Origin: Doryteuthis pealeii
Lineage: Eukaryota; Mollusca; Cephalopoda; Myopsida; Loliginidae
Reading direction: 5' to 3'
NCBI GenBank assembly: GCA_023376005.1
Contig: CM042152.1
Span: forward strand, 90,559,948-90,623,947
Length of the DNA stretch: 64,000 bases
The position numbers and the translations under genes are program-made. The notes under the pieces were generated by a model. The model was not told where the DNA came from and did no database searches. It saw only the letters and a list, made by a program, of their open reading frames with translations. Shown here one piece after another: positions 21,424-30,945 of the stretch. The first letter of the stretch is position 1; every line of letters starts with the position of its first letter.

Positions 21424-21968
21424 TACATTTTTGAAGGCGAAATAATGCAAATTTATGTTTAAAAAACATATTTATTTAATTAATTTTTTTTCCCTTAATA
21501 TTTTCAGGCTATGCCCATCTTCAGAGAGTTGAAAAATATTTTTTTTAAATTTCATCTGTATTTGTTAAACTCAACTGTGATGTTAATCCGTTGAATGTTT
21601 TAATGTAAATGCAAACGTTCGGCAAAGATGTAAAGTTCTGCTCGGCAAAGATAGTGAAACTCCATTAGATCCCGTGCGGCGTCTTTTTTCGCGGGATGTT
21701 TTGAAAATCATTTCATATATAAATATATATATCAAAGCAGAACTTTCAATCTTTGCCGAACGTTTGCATTTACATTAAAACATTCAACGGATTAACATCA
21801 CAGTTGAGTTTAACAAATACAGATGAAATTAAAAAAAAAAAATTTCAACTCTCTGAAGATAGGCATAGCCTGAAAATATTAAGGGAACCAAAAAAATTTT
21901 TTTTTTTAAATAAATTAAATAAATATGTTTTTTAAACATAAATTTGCATTATTTCGCCTTCAAAAATA
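21424..21968. mobile_element. Fold-back element H3
   Basis: Arms of about 220 bases at 21424-21641 and 21737-21968 contain AAGGCGAAATAATGCAAATT and its inverse, and CAACTGTGATGTTAATCCGT and its inverse. The loop is about 95 bases, moderately GC-rich. No coding sequence; open frame 21753-21935 is the right arm. Confidence 0.85.
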
Positions 21969-22024
21969 TATTATTACATTTTAATTAATGCTTCTAACTC
22001 ACTATAAAATGATTAAAAAAAAAT

Positions 22025-22026
<2 letters not shown>

Positions 22027-22077
<51 letters not shown>
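22027..22077. repeat. (TA)n microsatellite
   Basis: About 25 TA units. Confidence 0.97.
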
Positions 22078-22080
<3 letters not shown>

Positions 22081-22189
22081 TACAGTAACCTGCTAATGTA
22101 TGTTGTTCTTATTCCTTAACATATCTTGTCTAATAATTTTTTAAACTGTTAATCCTCAATTTTTTTTTTAATTTGATGCTATTCTACTT

Positions 22190-22255
22190 CTCAAATGAAC
22201 AGGTGTATATTTTTACACAACCTAAACCAACAAGTAAACTAAGCTATATAAACTG
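22190..22255. repeat. Inverted partner of 19573-19650
   Basis: See the entry at 19573. The identity does not extend beyond about 65 bases. Confidence 0.6.
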
Positions 22256-22905
22256 TACGAGCACTTATTTTGCTGCATGTATTTGTGAGATATTTTTAAA
22301 GAAACAAACAGAAGGAAATCGGAAAAGACAAAGATAGAGAAATTCTAAAGATAACCAGATACAAAGAACAAAAAAGCAAAATAACAAACAAAAAAAACAA
22401 AAAAACAATCAAGATAAAACACCTGAGGAATGCCAAAGAATATAATTACTTATTGACTTATCTGTTTTCAAAGACAAAGAAAGAATCATTCAGCTAATCA
22501 TATTCCGTGCTTTTTTTTTGTTTATTTGCTGAAAATTGTGTTGAAAATACAACCAAAATCTTGAGACAATAACAGAGAATGTTAAATAAGATAATCTGCT
22601 GAAATCCTGTTTCTGTTGAAAATAAGCAGATTAGCTGAAATAGACAAAGTTAAGGATTTGATTATTTCTGTTTTACGCAATTCTAAATCTTTTTGTCTTC
22701 CAAACAATTGCTTGAACAAGTAAACTTGATTTGGTGGATTTTTAAAGACACTTTAGGTTAAAGAATCGATTCAATTGAAACATAAAGTAGAAAAATACTT
22801 TCATCTCATTACTTGAGTTAATAAATGAGTTAAGTACATTGTCTGATTATCATTCCAGATTTGGCCTACACCTTTTTCTTTTTGTTATTGGTTGTCTGTT
22901 TGTTT
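22256..22905. other. No recognised feature
   Basis: AT-rich with poly-A tracts. No repeat recognised. Confidence 0.4.
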
Positions 22906-22913
22906 ATTTATGG

Positions 22914-23122
22914 GTGTGGGTGTGGGTGTGTGTGTATGTAATTTTCATGCCTATTAAAATCACCTGTTGTTCTGAGTGGCTTTTGTGTGTGTATGTGTGT
23001 GTGTGTGTGAGTGTGTGCGCGCGCGTGTGCGTGTGTGTGTGTTCTTAACTCCCAACACCATGTGTGTATGTGTGTTATTTGTATGTGTGTGTGTTTGGGT
23101 GTGTTTTGTTTGTGTGTGTGAC
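22914..23122. repeat. (TG)n-rich microsatellite cluster
   Basis: Several TG runs including a GCGCGCGTG part. Val/Cys-rich frames across it are artefacts. Confidence 0.93.
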
Positions 23123-23146
23123 TTGTTCATATACATTTACGTATGT

Positions 23147-23518
23147 TTTGGGAGATTATGTGCTTAATTAAAGTCATACCTAATTTGTTAATTAATTAAT
23201 TATAATTTAATGAATTAGGCGTGCAAATCGGTTTAAATGTAAAGCGTAAACAAATCGCTGGGGAAGCCAGCTAGTGTAGTGGTTAGAATGTCCGCCTGTC
23301 AGCCTGACAAGTAGGGTTCGAATCACGCACAAAGCACTGCCCTGTCTATAGCTCTGCTGTTGAGGCCTAATGGGCTGAAATGTACATACAGAGATCGACT
23401 TTTTCTCGATTTGTCTACGCTTTACATTTAAACCGATATGCACGCCTAATTCATTAAATTATAATTAATTAATTAACAAATTAGGTATGACTTTAATTAA
23501 GCACATAATCTCCCAAAA
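23147..23518. mobile_element. Fold-back element H4 with a tRNA-Asp-like core
   Basis: Arms of about 111 bases (23147-23257 and 23407-23518) are near-perfect inverses, with TAATTAATTAATTATAATTT in the left arm. The loop contains a tRNA-like sequence at 23270-23340. TAGTGTAGTGGTTAGAATG forms an A box, CCGCCTGTCAGCC resembles a tRNA-Asp anticodon arm (GTC) and GGGTTCGAATCACGC forms a B box. The related H5 at 28701 shares the arm sequence and the GAAATGTACAT segment but not the tRNA-like core. Confidence 0.8.
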
Positions 23519-23994
23519 ATTGTCGGTCTTCGCCATTTCAAACAGATTGTTTGTTCACTTCATATGTGTATGTGTGTGTTAGATTTAGAAGGATTAAAAA
23601 AAGGGGTAGGCCAAATCTGCAATGATAGGATAATCAGACAGACACACACACACACACACACACACACATAAAAAAGGAGAATCAGATGGTCCTGTACTTG
23701 AGTTAATACATTTCTGAAATCCACAATCTGGGCTTAAATAAAAAAATAAAAAATAAAAAAGATTAAAAAGAACAATAATTGAATAAAGAAATTTTGTTAA
23801 AGACGTGATTCTTCATTTTTGCGTGGTTCCATTCAATTATATAATCAAATTCTATTAAACTGTATTGATTCTATTCTTTCTTAATTGTGACATCTGAAAC
23901 TAAATCACATGATGAAAATTTCTCTTCTCTAACAGTTTCTCTCTATATATCTTGATTACCTCCTCGTTATATACATTAGTTTCTTTGTGAGTGT
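23519..23994. other. (CA)n tract and AT-rich DNA
   Basis: (GACA)(CA)n at 23636-23668, otherwise AT-rich without features. Confidence 0.5.
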
Positions 23995-24000
23995 AGATAG

Positions 24001-24061
<61 letters not shown>

Positions 24062-24119
24062 TTCCCTTTTCAGCAGCCAATAACTGGCCGATGTATAAAA
24101 TACAAATAAAGTGAGAAGA

Positions 24120-24181
<62 letters not shown>
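23995..24181. repeat. (GATA)n(GA)n and (CT)n microsatellites
   Basis: 23995-24057 is GATA then GA; 24124-24181 is CT. Together they form an inverted pair (GA versus TC) 65 bases apart and could fold back. Confidence 0.95.
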
Positions 24182-24182
<1 letters not shown>

Positions 24183-24424
24183 TTTTTTCTCTCAACACTC
24201 AGAGAGTAGAATAATGTTTTTTTTTTAATTCTCCAGTCATATTTATTTTTTATTTAATTTAATTCTCTCTCTTTCTAATTCCGAGTTCGTCCTGTTTCTC
24301 TGTGCTCACAATTAGCTTGGTTTGCCTTTGATAAAAAAAAAAAGGTGTCAATTGTCTCTTCCCGTAGTCTTTTATACATGTCACCACTCCGGTCATGCTC
24401 TCACAATACTCATTTCCAGTCTAA
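24182..24424. other. No recognised feature
   Basis: T-rich sequence between microsatellite and Helitron. Confidence 0.4.
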
Positions 24425-25048
24425 TCTTATTATAATGGAGATTGTGTGTTTTTCTGTCTGTAACCGAAACTATATTATTACTTAAGTCACAATTCCGTTA
24501 GTTATTAACGTCATATTCTCCCTGAATTTATTTTTATTTAAACATCAATTATTAATAATAAAATTGTTTTACATTATAAATACTGTTGACCATGTCTACA
24601 TACTAACAACATGCAATTATATTTATATATACAACAAAATAGCTGTTTACTGTGTGAACGGGAAGGCTAATTTGCATATTGATATTAAAAATGTGATTTT
24701 ATTAAATATGTGCTTAGTATTATTGGTTTCTAACTGTTTGGTTTTGTCTTAATGAATATAAGCAAACATCTCTTCAATGAATCTTAAATGAAATCCATTA
24801 ACAAGAAAAGATAACTGTCATTTTATTCTTTACTTCCTATTTTAACTAAATACTTAAATTAGAAAAAATAACAATGAAAGACGAGAGTGATGGAAGAGTA
24901 ATTTTCAGTTGTTCTATTTTTCGATTATACTCCCTCTGTTTCAAATGTTTTTATCTGCATTCTCATTTAGTTTCATTAGCCTTTCTAATTTAATATAATA
25001 TTTTATTAAATTAAATACTTGCACCCGGAGGGTGCATATATTTGCTAG
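24425..25048 (+). mobile_element. Non-autonomous Helitron, type 2
   Basis: It starts TCTTATTATAATGGAGATTG after host A and ends CTAG at 25045-25048 before host T. A perfect six-base stem GCACCC-GGA-GGGTGC lies at 25021-25035, nine bases before CTAG. The 624-bp body is AT-rich with no Rep or helicase. Its first 50 bases are nearly identical to those at 63861. They also share the pattern TATAATGGAGAT...TCTG...CCGAAAC with the 5' end of the large Helitron at 62190. The hairpin layout matches that element's 3' end at 45776-45790, so the large element or a relative may have mobilised it. Confidence 0.88.
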
Positions 25049-25254
25049 TACATATAAGATATTCACTTACGTCCGACTTCACTTTTCTCTCTCTTCCTGT
25101 TAAGGTAAGCAATTTTTTCAGCCTTTACTTTCTATATACAAACTACAAATAGAAAAATTATTCAATTATCTATAGAGGGACAGTTGTTAAGCTTGTCTTG
25201 TAGAAATGTAGATAACTTTAAATATATTCCTCTTCCCTTACAAACCTTAATTTT

Positions 25255-25257
<3 letters not shown>
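25049..25257. other. No recognised feature
   Basis: AT-rich sequence between the Helitron and the (GA)n tract. Confidence 0.35.

Positions 25258-25314
<57 letters not shown>
25258..25314. repeat. (GA)n microsatellite
   Basis: About 28 GA units; the Arg-Glu repeat frames are artefacts. Confidence 0.97.
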
Positions 25315-25317
<3 letters not shown>

Positions 25318-25379
25318 TGTGTTTTCTTGCACGTGTGTATGTACATGTGTATCCCTATATCCCTAAAGAATTGAGCATG

Positions 25380-26035
25380 AAAACCTCAAATGTTAACTTC
25401 GAAAGGGATACACCTGTCAGATTGGAGAGAACATGGAGGATCGGAATTGTCAAATGTGGTCGAATTCTGATTTCTAAGGCTGGATATGTCAATCATAGGA
25501 AATCACATGCAAACTCCAGAAACAAACAATGTGTCTTGTGCAATCTCTAACAACATTTGCAAGTCAGCATTTGGTCTTAAGAGACATATGGTGGTGCATA
25601 AGCATCAAATTTTATCATCTGATACAACAGAAAGGACGTCCTTCCTACGTCAACTTTGAAAGGGATACACCTGTCATATTAGAGAGAACATGGAGGGTTG
25701 GAAATGTCAGACATGTGGTCGAATTCTGCTTTCTAAGGCTGGTTATGTCAATCATAGGAAATCTCATCAGGGACAATTCATGCAAACTCCAGAAACAAAC
25801 AATGTGCCTTGTGCAATCTGTATAACAAAGTCTGTAAGTCAGCTTCTGGTCTTAAGAGACATATGGTGGTGCATAAGCATCAAATTTTATCTTCTGATCC
25901 ATCTGATCCAACAGGAAGGACAGCCTTCCTATGTCATATTTGCATCAAACTTTGTGGATCTGCAGCGGGTTTAATGAGTGATTTGAGGGCTCATGAGAGG
26001 AAAGGTTCTGGTGGTGGAGTTATAGGATTGTGAGG
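25380..26035 (+). pseudogene. C2H2 zinc-finger tail of a LINE-like element, tandemly duplicated
   Basis: Finger-like motifs are readable in the second unit: CQTCGRILLSKAGYVNHRKSH, CNLYNKVCKSASGLKRHMVVH (second Cys displaced) and CHICIKLCGSAAGLMSDLRAH (first His lost). The first unit (25388-25646) and the second (25650-25935) are about 260-bp tandem copies. The first is broken by indels, so no continuous protein exists. A similar motif at 39.1 kb reads CNHCTRDSHSKIGLFSH. Fingers of the form AGLxxHxxxH near the C-terminus are a habit of some mollusc non-LTR retrotransposons, so I prefer a LINE origin over a host zinc-finger gene. That preference is an inference; no reverse transcriptase is adjacent. 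Confidence 0.6.
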
Positions 26036-26062
26036 GACGGCAATGATCTGTAAAGATTATGC
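25960..26062 (+). repeat. Direct-repeat copy 1
   Basis: About 100 bases starting near TTTAATGAGTGATTTGAGGG recur at 26420-26522 with few changes. Confidence 0.9.
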
Positions 26063-26282
26063 TATTGCTATAATTCTTAAAGGTGTTGTTCTAGTTAAAC
26101 AAGCTCCCAAACATATGGGATGAAAGTTCAAATCTTGACAGAAGCTAATTCTTTATTTCTGATCTCTGTCAATTATTTGATCTACTAATGTATGCATTTA
26201 CAAACACCTTGGTGTGAGCAGAATGTGACACAAGGTCAATTTTTAAGTGGAGTTTATTAGTTTTAAATTCAGTTTTCTTTTT

Positions 26283-26419
26283 CTTATACTGGTTGCCATA
26301 CCATGGTTAAAGGGCACAGTCTGCCCAATTATTTACCCATTGCTGGAAGGAGATTAGTTGAATACCCACCTTTCCCAAGGGTATTAGCACTATGTGAAAT
26401 GTAACCAGCCTGGTCCAGT
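26283..26419 (-). mobile_element. SINE-B 3' part, minus strand
   Basis: GTTAAAGGGCACAGTCTGCC, TACCCATTGCTGGAAGG and CAAGGGTATTAGCACTATG are the reverse complement of SINE-B body blocks. It sits exactly between the two 100-bp direct repeats. Confidence 0.75.
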
Positions 26420-26522
26420 AGGTTTGATGAGTCATTTGAGGGCTCATGAGAGGAAAGGTTCTGGTGGTGGAGTTATAGGATTGTGAGGGACAGCAATGAT
26501 CTGTAAAGATTATGCTATTGCA
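26420..26522 (+). repeat. Direct-repeat copy 2
   Basis: Second copy of 25960-26062, again including the zinc-finger tail ...GSGGGVIGL coding and stop. Confidence 0.9.
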
Positions 26523-26714
26523 ATTCCTATATGTGTGTGTTTATAATTCTGTCCTTACTGGGTGTCACACTATTTTAGCCTTATGCTGGATGAAGCTAAC
26601 TTTAGTAAATATCCGAATTTGACATCTACTATATAACATAATTATAATCAAGGCATGCCGATAGCATGGATTCTTTTGACTTTCTCTCACTATTCATCCC
26701 TATCACTTTATACC

Positions 26715-26815
26715 TGAAAAATAATATCAATGTATCCAAAACTTTTTCTGTATCAGAGTGTCATTGTGTTTCCACTACATGAACTGTTTCTTCAACTCAG
26801 GCTCTCTCACTATTC
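26715..26815 (-). pseudogene. Mariner transposase fragment
   Basis: The minus-strand translation gives EPELKKQFM*WKHNDTLIQKK, matching the mariner motif family ELK.QSM.W.H and the parallel stretch at 29335-29405. Only about 35 codons remain. Confidence 0.65.
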
Positions 26816-26834
26816 ATCCCTATCACTTGCTAGG

Positions 26835-27320
26835 TACTCTATACGGTACCCAGTGTCTGCACAGAGCTTATGAATGTACTTTCAGGTAAACCCGCCCAAC
26901 AGGGTGGGGGTCCAGTGGCTTCGGCCCTGGATCTTTACAAGTTAATAGCGTCGATCCCAGGGGGCTATCCCCGCAGGCAATACCTGCCCCCTTGATGTAA
27001 AGGGGCAGGGCTGGGTTTATTGCCCAGCGCCTGAGGCGCCCCCCCACTGAGGGGGAATGCCGACGGGATCGAAGCAATTTTTCACCTGCCACCCATGAGC
27101 TTCGGTTTGTGCGTGGTCCCACGTTAATAGGGCCTTGTGCCTAACCTGTACAGGTGGGGTACGAGGTAAATACAATGTACTTTCAGGTTGGCCAACACTG
27201 GTGTGTCCATGTGTAGCAGTCCATTGGAGATTATCATGTATGAGTTTATCCTTACTTCTCCAGCATTTCTTGTTTATCTTTTTTGAATGGTTTATGAGAT
27301 GGGAGGTAAATGGCTATACA
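26835..27320 (-). pseudogene. LINE 3'-end fragment, interrupted by a retroposon
   Basis: Pieces at 26835-26887 and 27174-27320 match the LINE 3' region at 33890-34045 and 34735-34880 (TCTGCACAGAGCTTATG; TTATCCTTACTTCTCCAGCA; GTTTATGAGATGGGAGG). They would be contiguous if the 286-bp insertion at 26888-27173 were removed. Confidence 0.7.
26873..27188. mobile_element. GC-rich retroposon with perfect 15-bp target duplication
   Basis: AATGTACTTTCAGGT is repeated exactly at 26873-26887 and 27174-27188. The inserted unit is 26888-27173 (286 bp), far more GC-rich than its surroundings. It contains CCTGCCCCCTTGATGTAAAG, GCCTGAGGCGCCCCCCCAC and CACCCATGAGCTTCGG. No A/B box or coding sequence was recognised, so the family is unknown to me. 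The short open frame at 26868-27122 (-) is inside it and unsupported. The exact duplication implies a recent insertion by a LINE-type mechanism. Confidence 0.85.
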
Positions 27321-27589
27321 ACTGCTGTTTTCTAGGGTGCTGTTGACACTTCAATGGCCAATATCAATTTAAACTAAATAGTACAAAAAAATAAATGAGT
27401 GAAAAATCCAGTCCCTGCCATTCTTTAAAAGGCTTAAGACAATGATGGATCTCTTTGTTTACTCCTTATAAAACTGAATTGTATCATTCTTAATCGATAC
27501 ACAGCTGCAACCACATTTCTTTTTACAGATTTCTACACTCATTTTATCCAGATTTTCTTTTTGATTAAACATGCAGGGTTTAGCTTTAT
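27321..27589. other. No recognised feature
   Basis: AT-rich and unique-looking. Confidence 0.4.
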
Positions 27590-27838
27590 AGGGCCAGTTT
27601 AGCTCAGTCAACAGAATGCTCGGCTAGGAATCACAAGGTTCTTGGTTCAATACCAGCCCTCGCAAACTCGGTGTATGAGTAGCACAGGGATCTGTGCGAT
27701 AAAGTGATGACCTGATGGTAGGTGTGGCGCTCCACCTCATATGCTAAAATAATCTCCTTGGTCTAGCATTGGTGAAAAGGGGATAGACTCCCTCGCTGTC
27801 TGGCTGGTACTGACATTAGGCCGCCCCAACGACTTTAC
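27590..27838 (+). mobile_element. SINE-A copy
   Basis: AGTTTAGCTCAGTCAACAG head, GGTTCTTGGTTCAATACC B box, GTAGCACAGGGATCTGTGCG, and the end TAGGCCGCCCCAACGAC. Confidence 0.92.
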
Positions 27839-27844
27839 ATATAT

Positions 27845-28205
27845 GTAAGAATATAGAGTCACATGCTATAATGGTTATAATACATTGTAAGAAATGGACA
27901 TGGCATACCGAGTTCAAATCCTGAACAAGGCTGTTTGCATTACACATATTGCTAATACTCTTGGGAAAGGTATGAATCCAATATATGTAAGAATATAGAG
28001 TAGAATGATGTAATGGTTAGCATTGTAAGAAATGAACATGGCAAACCGAGTTCAAATCATGAACAAGGCTGTTCACATTACACTTAGTGCTAATACCCTT
28101 GGGAAAGGTATAAATCAAATATACTCCATACAGCTATGGGTAGGTGAGACTGGGCTCTTTAACCTTGGTTAGGCAACCAGTCTAGAAGAGGGAAAATTCC
28201 TTTTG
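27845..28205 (+). mobile_element. SINE-B with duplicated head
   Basis: Two successive tRNA-like heads (27855-27985 and 28005-28115), each with TAATGGTTA..., GTAAGAAATGRACATGGCA, and CCGAGTTCAAATC (B box), then TGCTAATACYCTTGGGAAAGG. Only the second continues through ACAGCTATGGG, GACTGGGCTCTTTAACC and AACCAGTCTAG. A dimeric arrangement like this also occurs at 40560-41065. Confidence 0.85.
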
Positions 28206-28233
28206 TCCCATCCTACTTGTGCAAAGTGGTTAG

Positions 28234-28236
<3 letters not shown>

Positions 28237-28279
<43 letters not shown>

Positions 28280-28591
28280 GTGGAGGAATCATATGTAATT
28301 AGGGAGATAATATTTTATTATGGAATAAAATATAAAATAAAGGGGGATACACGAAGGCCTTTTCAACCGGTACTTTTCAAGTATTTTCACCGGCGACGAA
28401 TAAAAGTCAGATTGTATTTCTTATACAATCTGACTTTTATTCGTTGCTGGTGTATATACTTGAAAAGTATCGGTTGAAAAGGCCTTCGTGTATCCCCCTT
28501 TATTTTATATTTTATTCCATAATAAAATATTATTTCCCTAATTACATATGATTCCTCCACTTTTAGTGTTATATAAGTTCTCCTGTACCAA

Positions 28592-28635
<44 letters not shown>

Positions 28636-28636
28636 G
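28237..28636. mobile_element. Fold-back element H6 between (TA)n tracts
   Basis: Arms of about 143 bases (28274-28416 and 28422-28565) pair around a loop of only about five bases, so the element is an almost perfect palindrome. It contains GGGGGATACACGAAGGCC and its inverse. (TA)n tracts flank it at 28237-28274 and 28590-28635. No coding sequence. Confidence 0.9.
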
Positions 28637-28700
28637 AGGTTAAGTAAACAAACAAATGTGTTTATTTTTATATGGCTTTAAGCCGACAATTTTTGGAGGA

Positions 28701-28976
28701 TATGTGCTTAATTGAAGTCATACCTAATTTTGAAAATTAATTAGTTAATAATTAATGAATTTAGGCGGGCATATATGTTCAAATGTAAGGCTAAACAAAT
28801 CGAGAAAATGTCAAACCGTGAATCCCTGAATGTACATTTAGGTCGAAATGTACATTCAGGGATTGACATTTTCTCGATTTGTTTAGCCTTACATTTGAAC
28901 ATATATGCCCGCCTAAATTCATTAATTATTAACTAATTAATTTTCAAAATTAGGTATGACTTCAATTAAGCACATA
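28701..28976. mobile_element. Fold-back element H5, near-perfect palindrome
   Basis: Arms of about 140 bases pair around the five-base loop at 28841-28845. The outer arm (ATGTGCTTAATTGAAGTCAT) is related to H4 at 23150. The inner arm holds CCCTGAATGTACATT and its inverse. Confidence 0.9.
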
Positions 28977-29175
28977 TCACCCCCCCAAAAAAAATATATA
29001 TGTAACAATATTTTTCAATTACAAGTTGAATATGTTGAATACTAGCTCACATGAGTATCAAAATCATCAAACTCTGAGCCATCAGTTTTTATCCTTCTTT
29101 ATACTTGAAAAATAAATGTTATAATATTGCTATGCTTATCATGTACAGAGCACTGTAAATATTTAATGCATTAAA
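28977..29175. other. No recognised feature
   Basis: AT-rich, includes a poly-C/poly-A junction near 28985. Confidence 0.4.
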
Positions 29176-29585
29176 AAGGCTTTTAACATTAAATTCTAAT
29201 CATATCCATATTTACCTAAGGTGTTGGCAATAGGAAGTTCTGTTTACAGTTTCATCTCTTTCAAAGAAATCAATTATGATGGGCCCTTTCATGTCTCAGA
29301 ACATTGTCAGCATGGCCTTCTTTACTGATCAGTGTATCCAACCCTTTTTTTATATCAGAGAGTCATTGTGTTTCCACCACATGGACTGTTTCTTCAACTC
29401 AGGCACATAGTGGAAAATCCATATTTAGCCCATTTGTAAACATTTTTTCATAAAACATGCTTCTCCATTCACATCACTCATTCTTCTGAAAAATTTCACA
29501 TGATTTGTATTTTTCAACCATCAAGAATTTGATAACAGAACTCTGTTCAAGTCTGGAGCAAGCTCTGTTGGACTTATCACTATTG
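29176..29585 (-). pseudogene. Mariner (DD34D-like) transposase remnant with internal deletion
   Basis: On the minus strand the N-terminal helix-turn-helix region is recognisable near 29585-29430 (SSVIKFLMVEKYKSCEIF, then RRMSDVNGEACF-like). Next come ELKKQSMWWKHNDS (about 29405-29365) and the catalytic-core strand AMLTMF.DMKGPIIIDFFER followed by DETVNRTSYC (about 29325-29220). The stretch that would carry the first catalytic Asp, between the DNA-binding domain and ELK.QSM, is missing. Frameshifts and stops occur throughout. It is a dead copy. The family is clear from the ELK.QSM / MLT.FWD / ETVN.. signatures; the subfamily is not determined. Confidence 0.8.
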
Positions 29586-29910
29586 AAGTCAGTCAGTCAG
29601 TCAGTCAGTCAACAATTGGTTTGAACAATGTGACTGGCCAAGCACAACTGAACCAGTGTCAAGACAACTGGTACTTATGGGAATTCAGAACAGACCACTC
29701 ATGCATTTGGGTGATTCCATTCCCTGAGTCCTGATTGGCTGCTTGGTTTGTATGATCCTCTGAGGCTCCATAAATCCTGCCACTTTGCAGTGGTCTTTAC
29801 AGCATACCAGAATCGTATTGGGTTACGACTGCTTGCTGTCATGTCTTGCCAATTCGACGGTAATTGGACTTAGTATGATTATTCTACAATCACCATTTTG
29901 AAAAGGGACA
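29586..29910 (+). other. (CAGT)n followed by a promoter-like unclassified repeat
   Basis: (CAGT)n at 29586-29610. A CCTGATTGGCTG inverted-CCAAT site and CTCCATAAATCCTGCCAC TATA-like site follow, then GCATACCAGAATCG. This looks like LTR promoter architecture, but no partner, PBS or ORF is seen. Confidence 0.3.
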
Positions 29911-30042
29911 ATTCCTGCCATATTTTTGTAAGATTAAAAAAAGATTCCTATAAACCAATTTTAAATAATGCAGAATTTAGATTTATGGAAAAAGAATTCT
30001 GAAAAAAAAATTTATTTCGCGTTTTTTCAAAATATTTTCCCT
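29911..30042. other. No recognised feature
   Basis: AT-rich spacer before SINE-A. Confidence 0.4.
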
Positions 30043-30284
30043 CTTATAGCTCAGTCGGTAGAGTGTATGATTAGAAACCACAAAGTTCCTGGTTCAATAC
30101 CAGCCCTCGCCAACTCAGCATATTAGTAGCACAGGGATCTGTGTGGTAAAATAAGGAGCTGATGGTAGGTGTTGTGCTCCACCTCAGATGCAAAAACAAT
30201 CTCCTTGGTCAAGTGTTAATGAAAAGGGGATAGACTCCCTTGCTGTCTGGCTGATACCAACTTTAGGCCACCCCGATGACTTAA
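30043..30284 (+). mobile_element. SINE-A copy
   Basis: TTATAGCTCAGTCGGTAGAG head, GGTTCAATACC B box, GTAGCACAGGGATCTGTG, end CTTTAGGCCACCCCGATGAC. Confidence 0.92.
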
Positions 30285-30339
30285 GTTACTCATTGAATGA
30301 CCTTCATATATAAACACATACACAAACACATCATTACAT

Positions 30340-30945
30340 TAAATCTCATAAGCCGTGTCAGCTGGGGTTTTAGAATAAACTGACTGTACCTCTGCAGAGG
30401 GGTAAGACTCCCCCAATGGGGCTACCTGTTGGTCATGGATGGTGACCCATGATGCTTAAGGATGGAACCCAGGTGGCTGAGCAGTCCATGACGTGCAGCA
30501 TTCCACTTTGGCCCTTACTTGGGCTAGAAAGACAATCGGAGAGGCCCACTCTGATCAATCAGCTGGCCATGTCAAGCCCTAGCACCTATATGATTGCCCA
30601 ACCCTATTGCCCTTATGGCAAGCCCCAACCTTTTTTTATCATATAGGTGCTAGAAGGCGGTGACTGAGGGTCTTCATGTCCTGAGAATGACGTTAAACGC
30701 TATCTGATGGTGAGGTTCCAGTTTTGGAGATCTGGGGAATGTGGAGCACCCCTTCATCACCATTGCTCCCAGGTCCACTCTGAGTGGTAGTACCTGTTAG
30801 GGTCCCATCTATGGGTTAAATAAAAAATGTGTTTATAAAAAATTGTGTATCAATTAAGAATAAATTCATTTTAAAATTTTGCCGGCATAAAATAACCCAC
30901 TGAGGTTCATATGCCGTAAAATAAACCAAACCAAACCAATCCAAT
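30340..30945 (+). mobile_element. Family-C retroposon, near-complete
   Basis: From GCCGTGTCAGCTGGGG at about 30352 to the AAACCAAACCAATCC tail at about 30940. Flanked by a shorter direct repeat (AATCTCAT at about 30342 and 30950). Diverged from the 8958 copy by scattered substitutions, with the same block order. Confidence 0.85.

Noticed and set aside
23270..23340. Functional tRNA-Asp gene
   Set aside because: The acceptor stem does not pair and the sequence sits within a repeat; only the promoter boxes and part of the anticodon arm look tRNA-like.
25257..25550. Protein starting with an Arg-Glu repeat
   Set aside because: The N-terminus is a (GA)n microsatellite and the rest is the decayed zinc-finger tail.
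25380..26035. Host C2H2 zinc-finger gene
   Set aside because: No continuous frame, tandem duplication with indels, key His/Cys lost in places, and similarity to a LINE tail at 39.1 kb.
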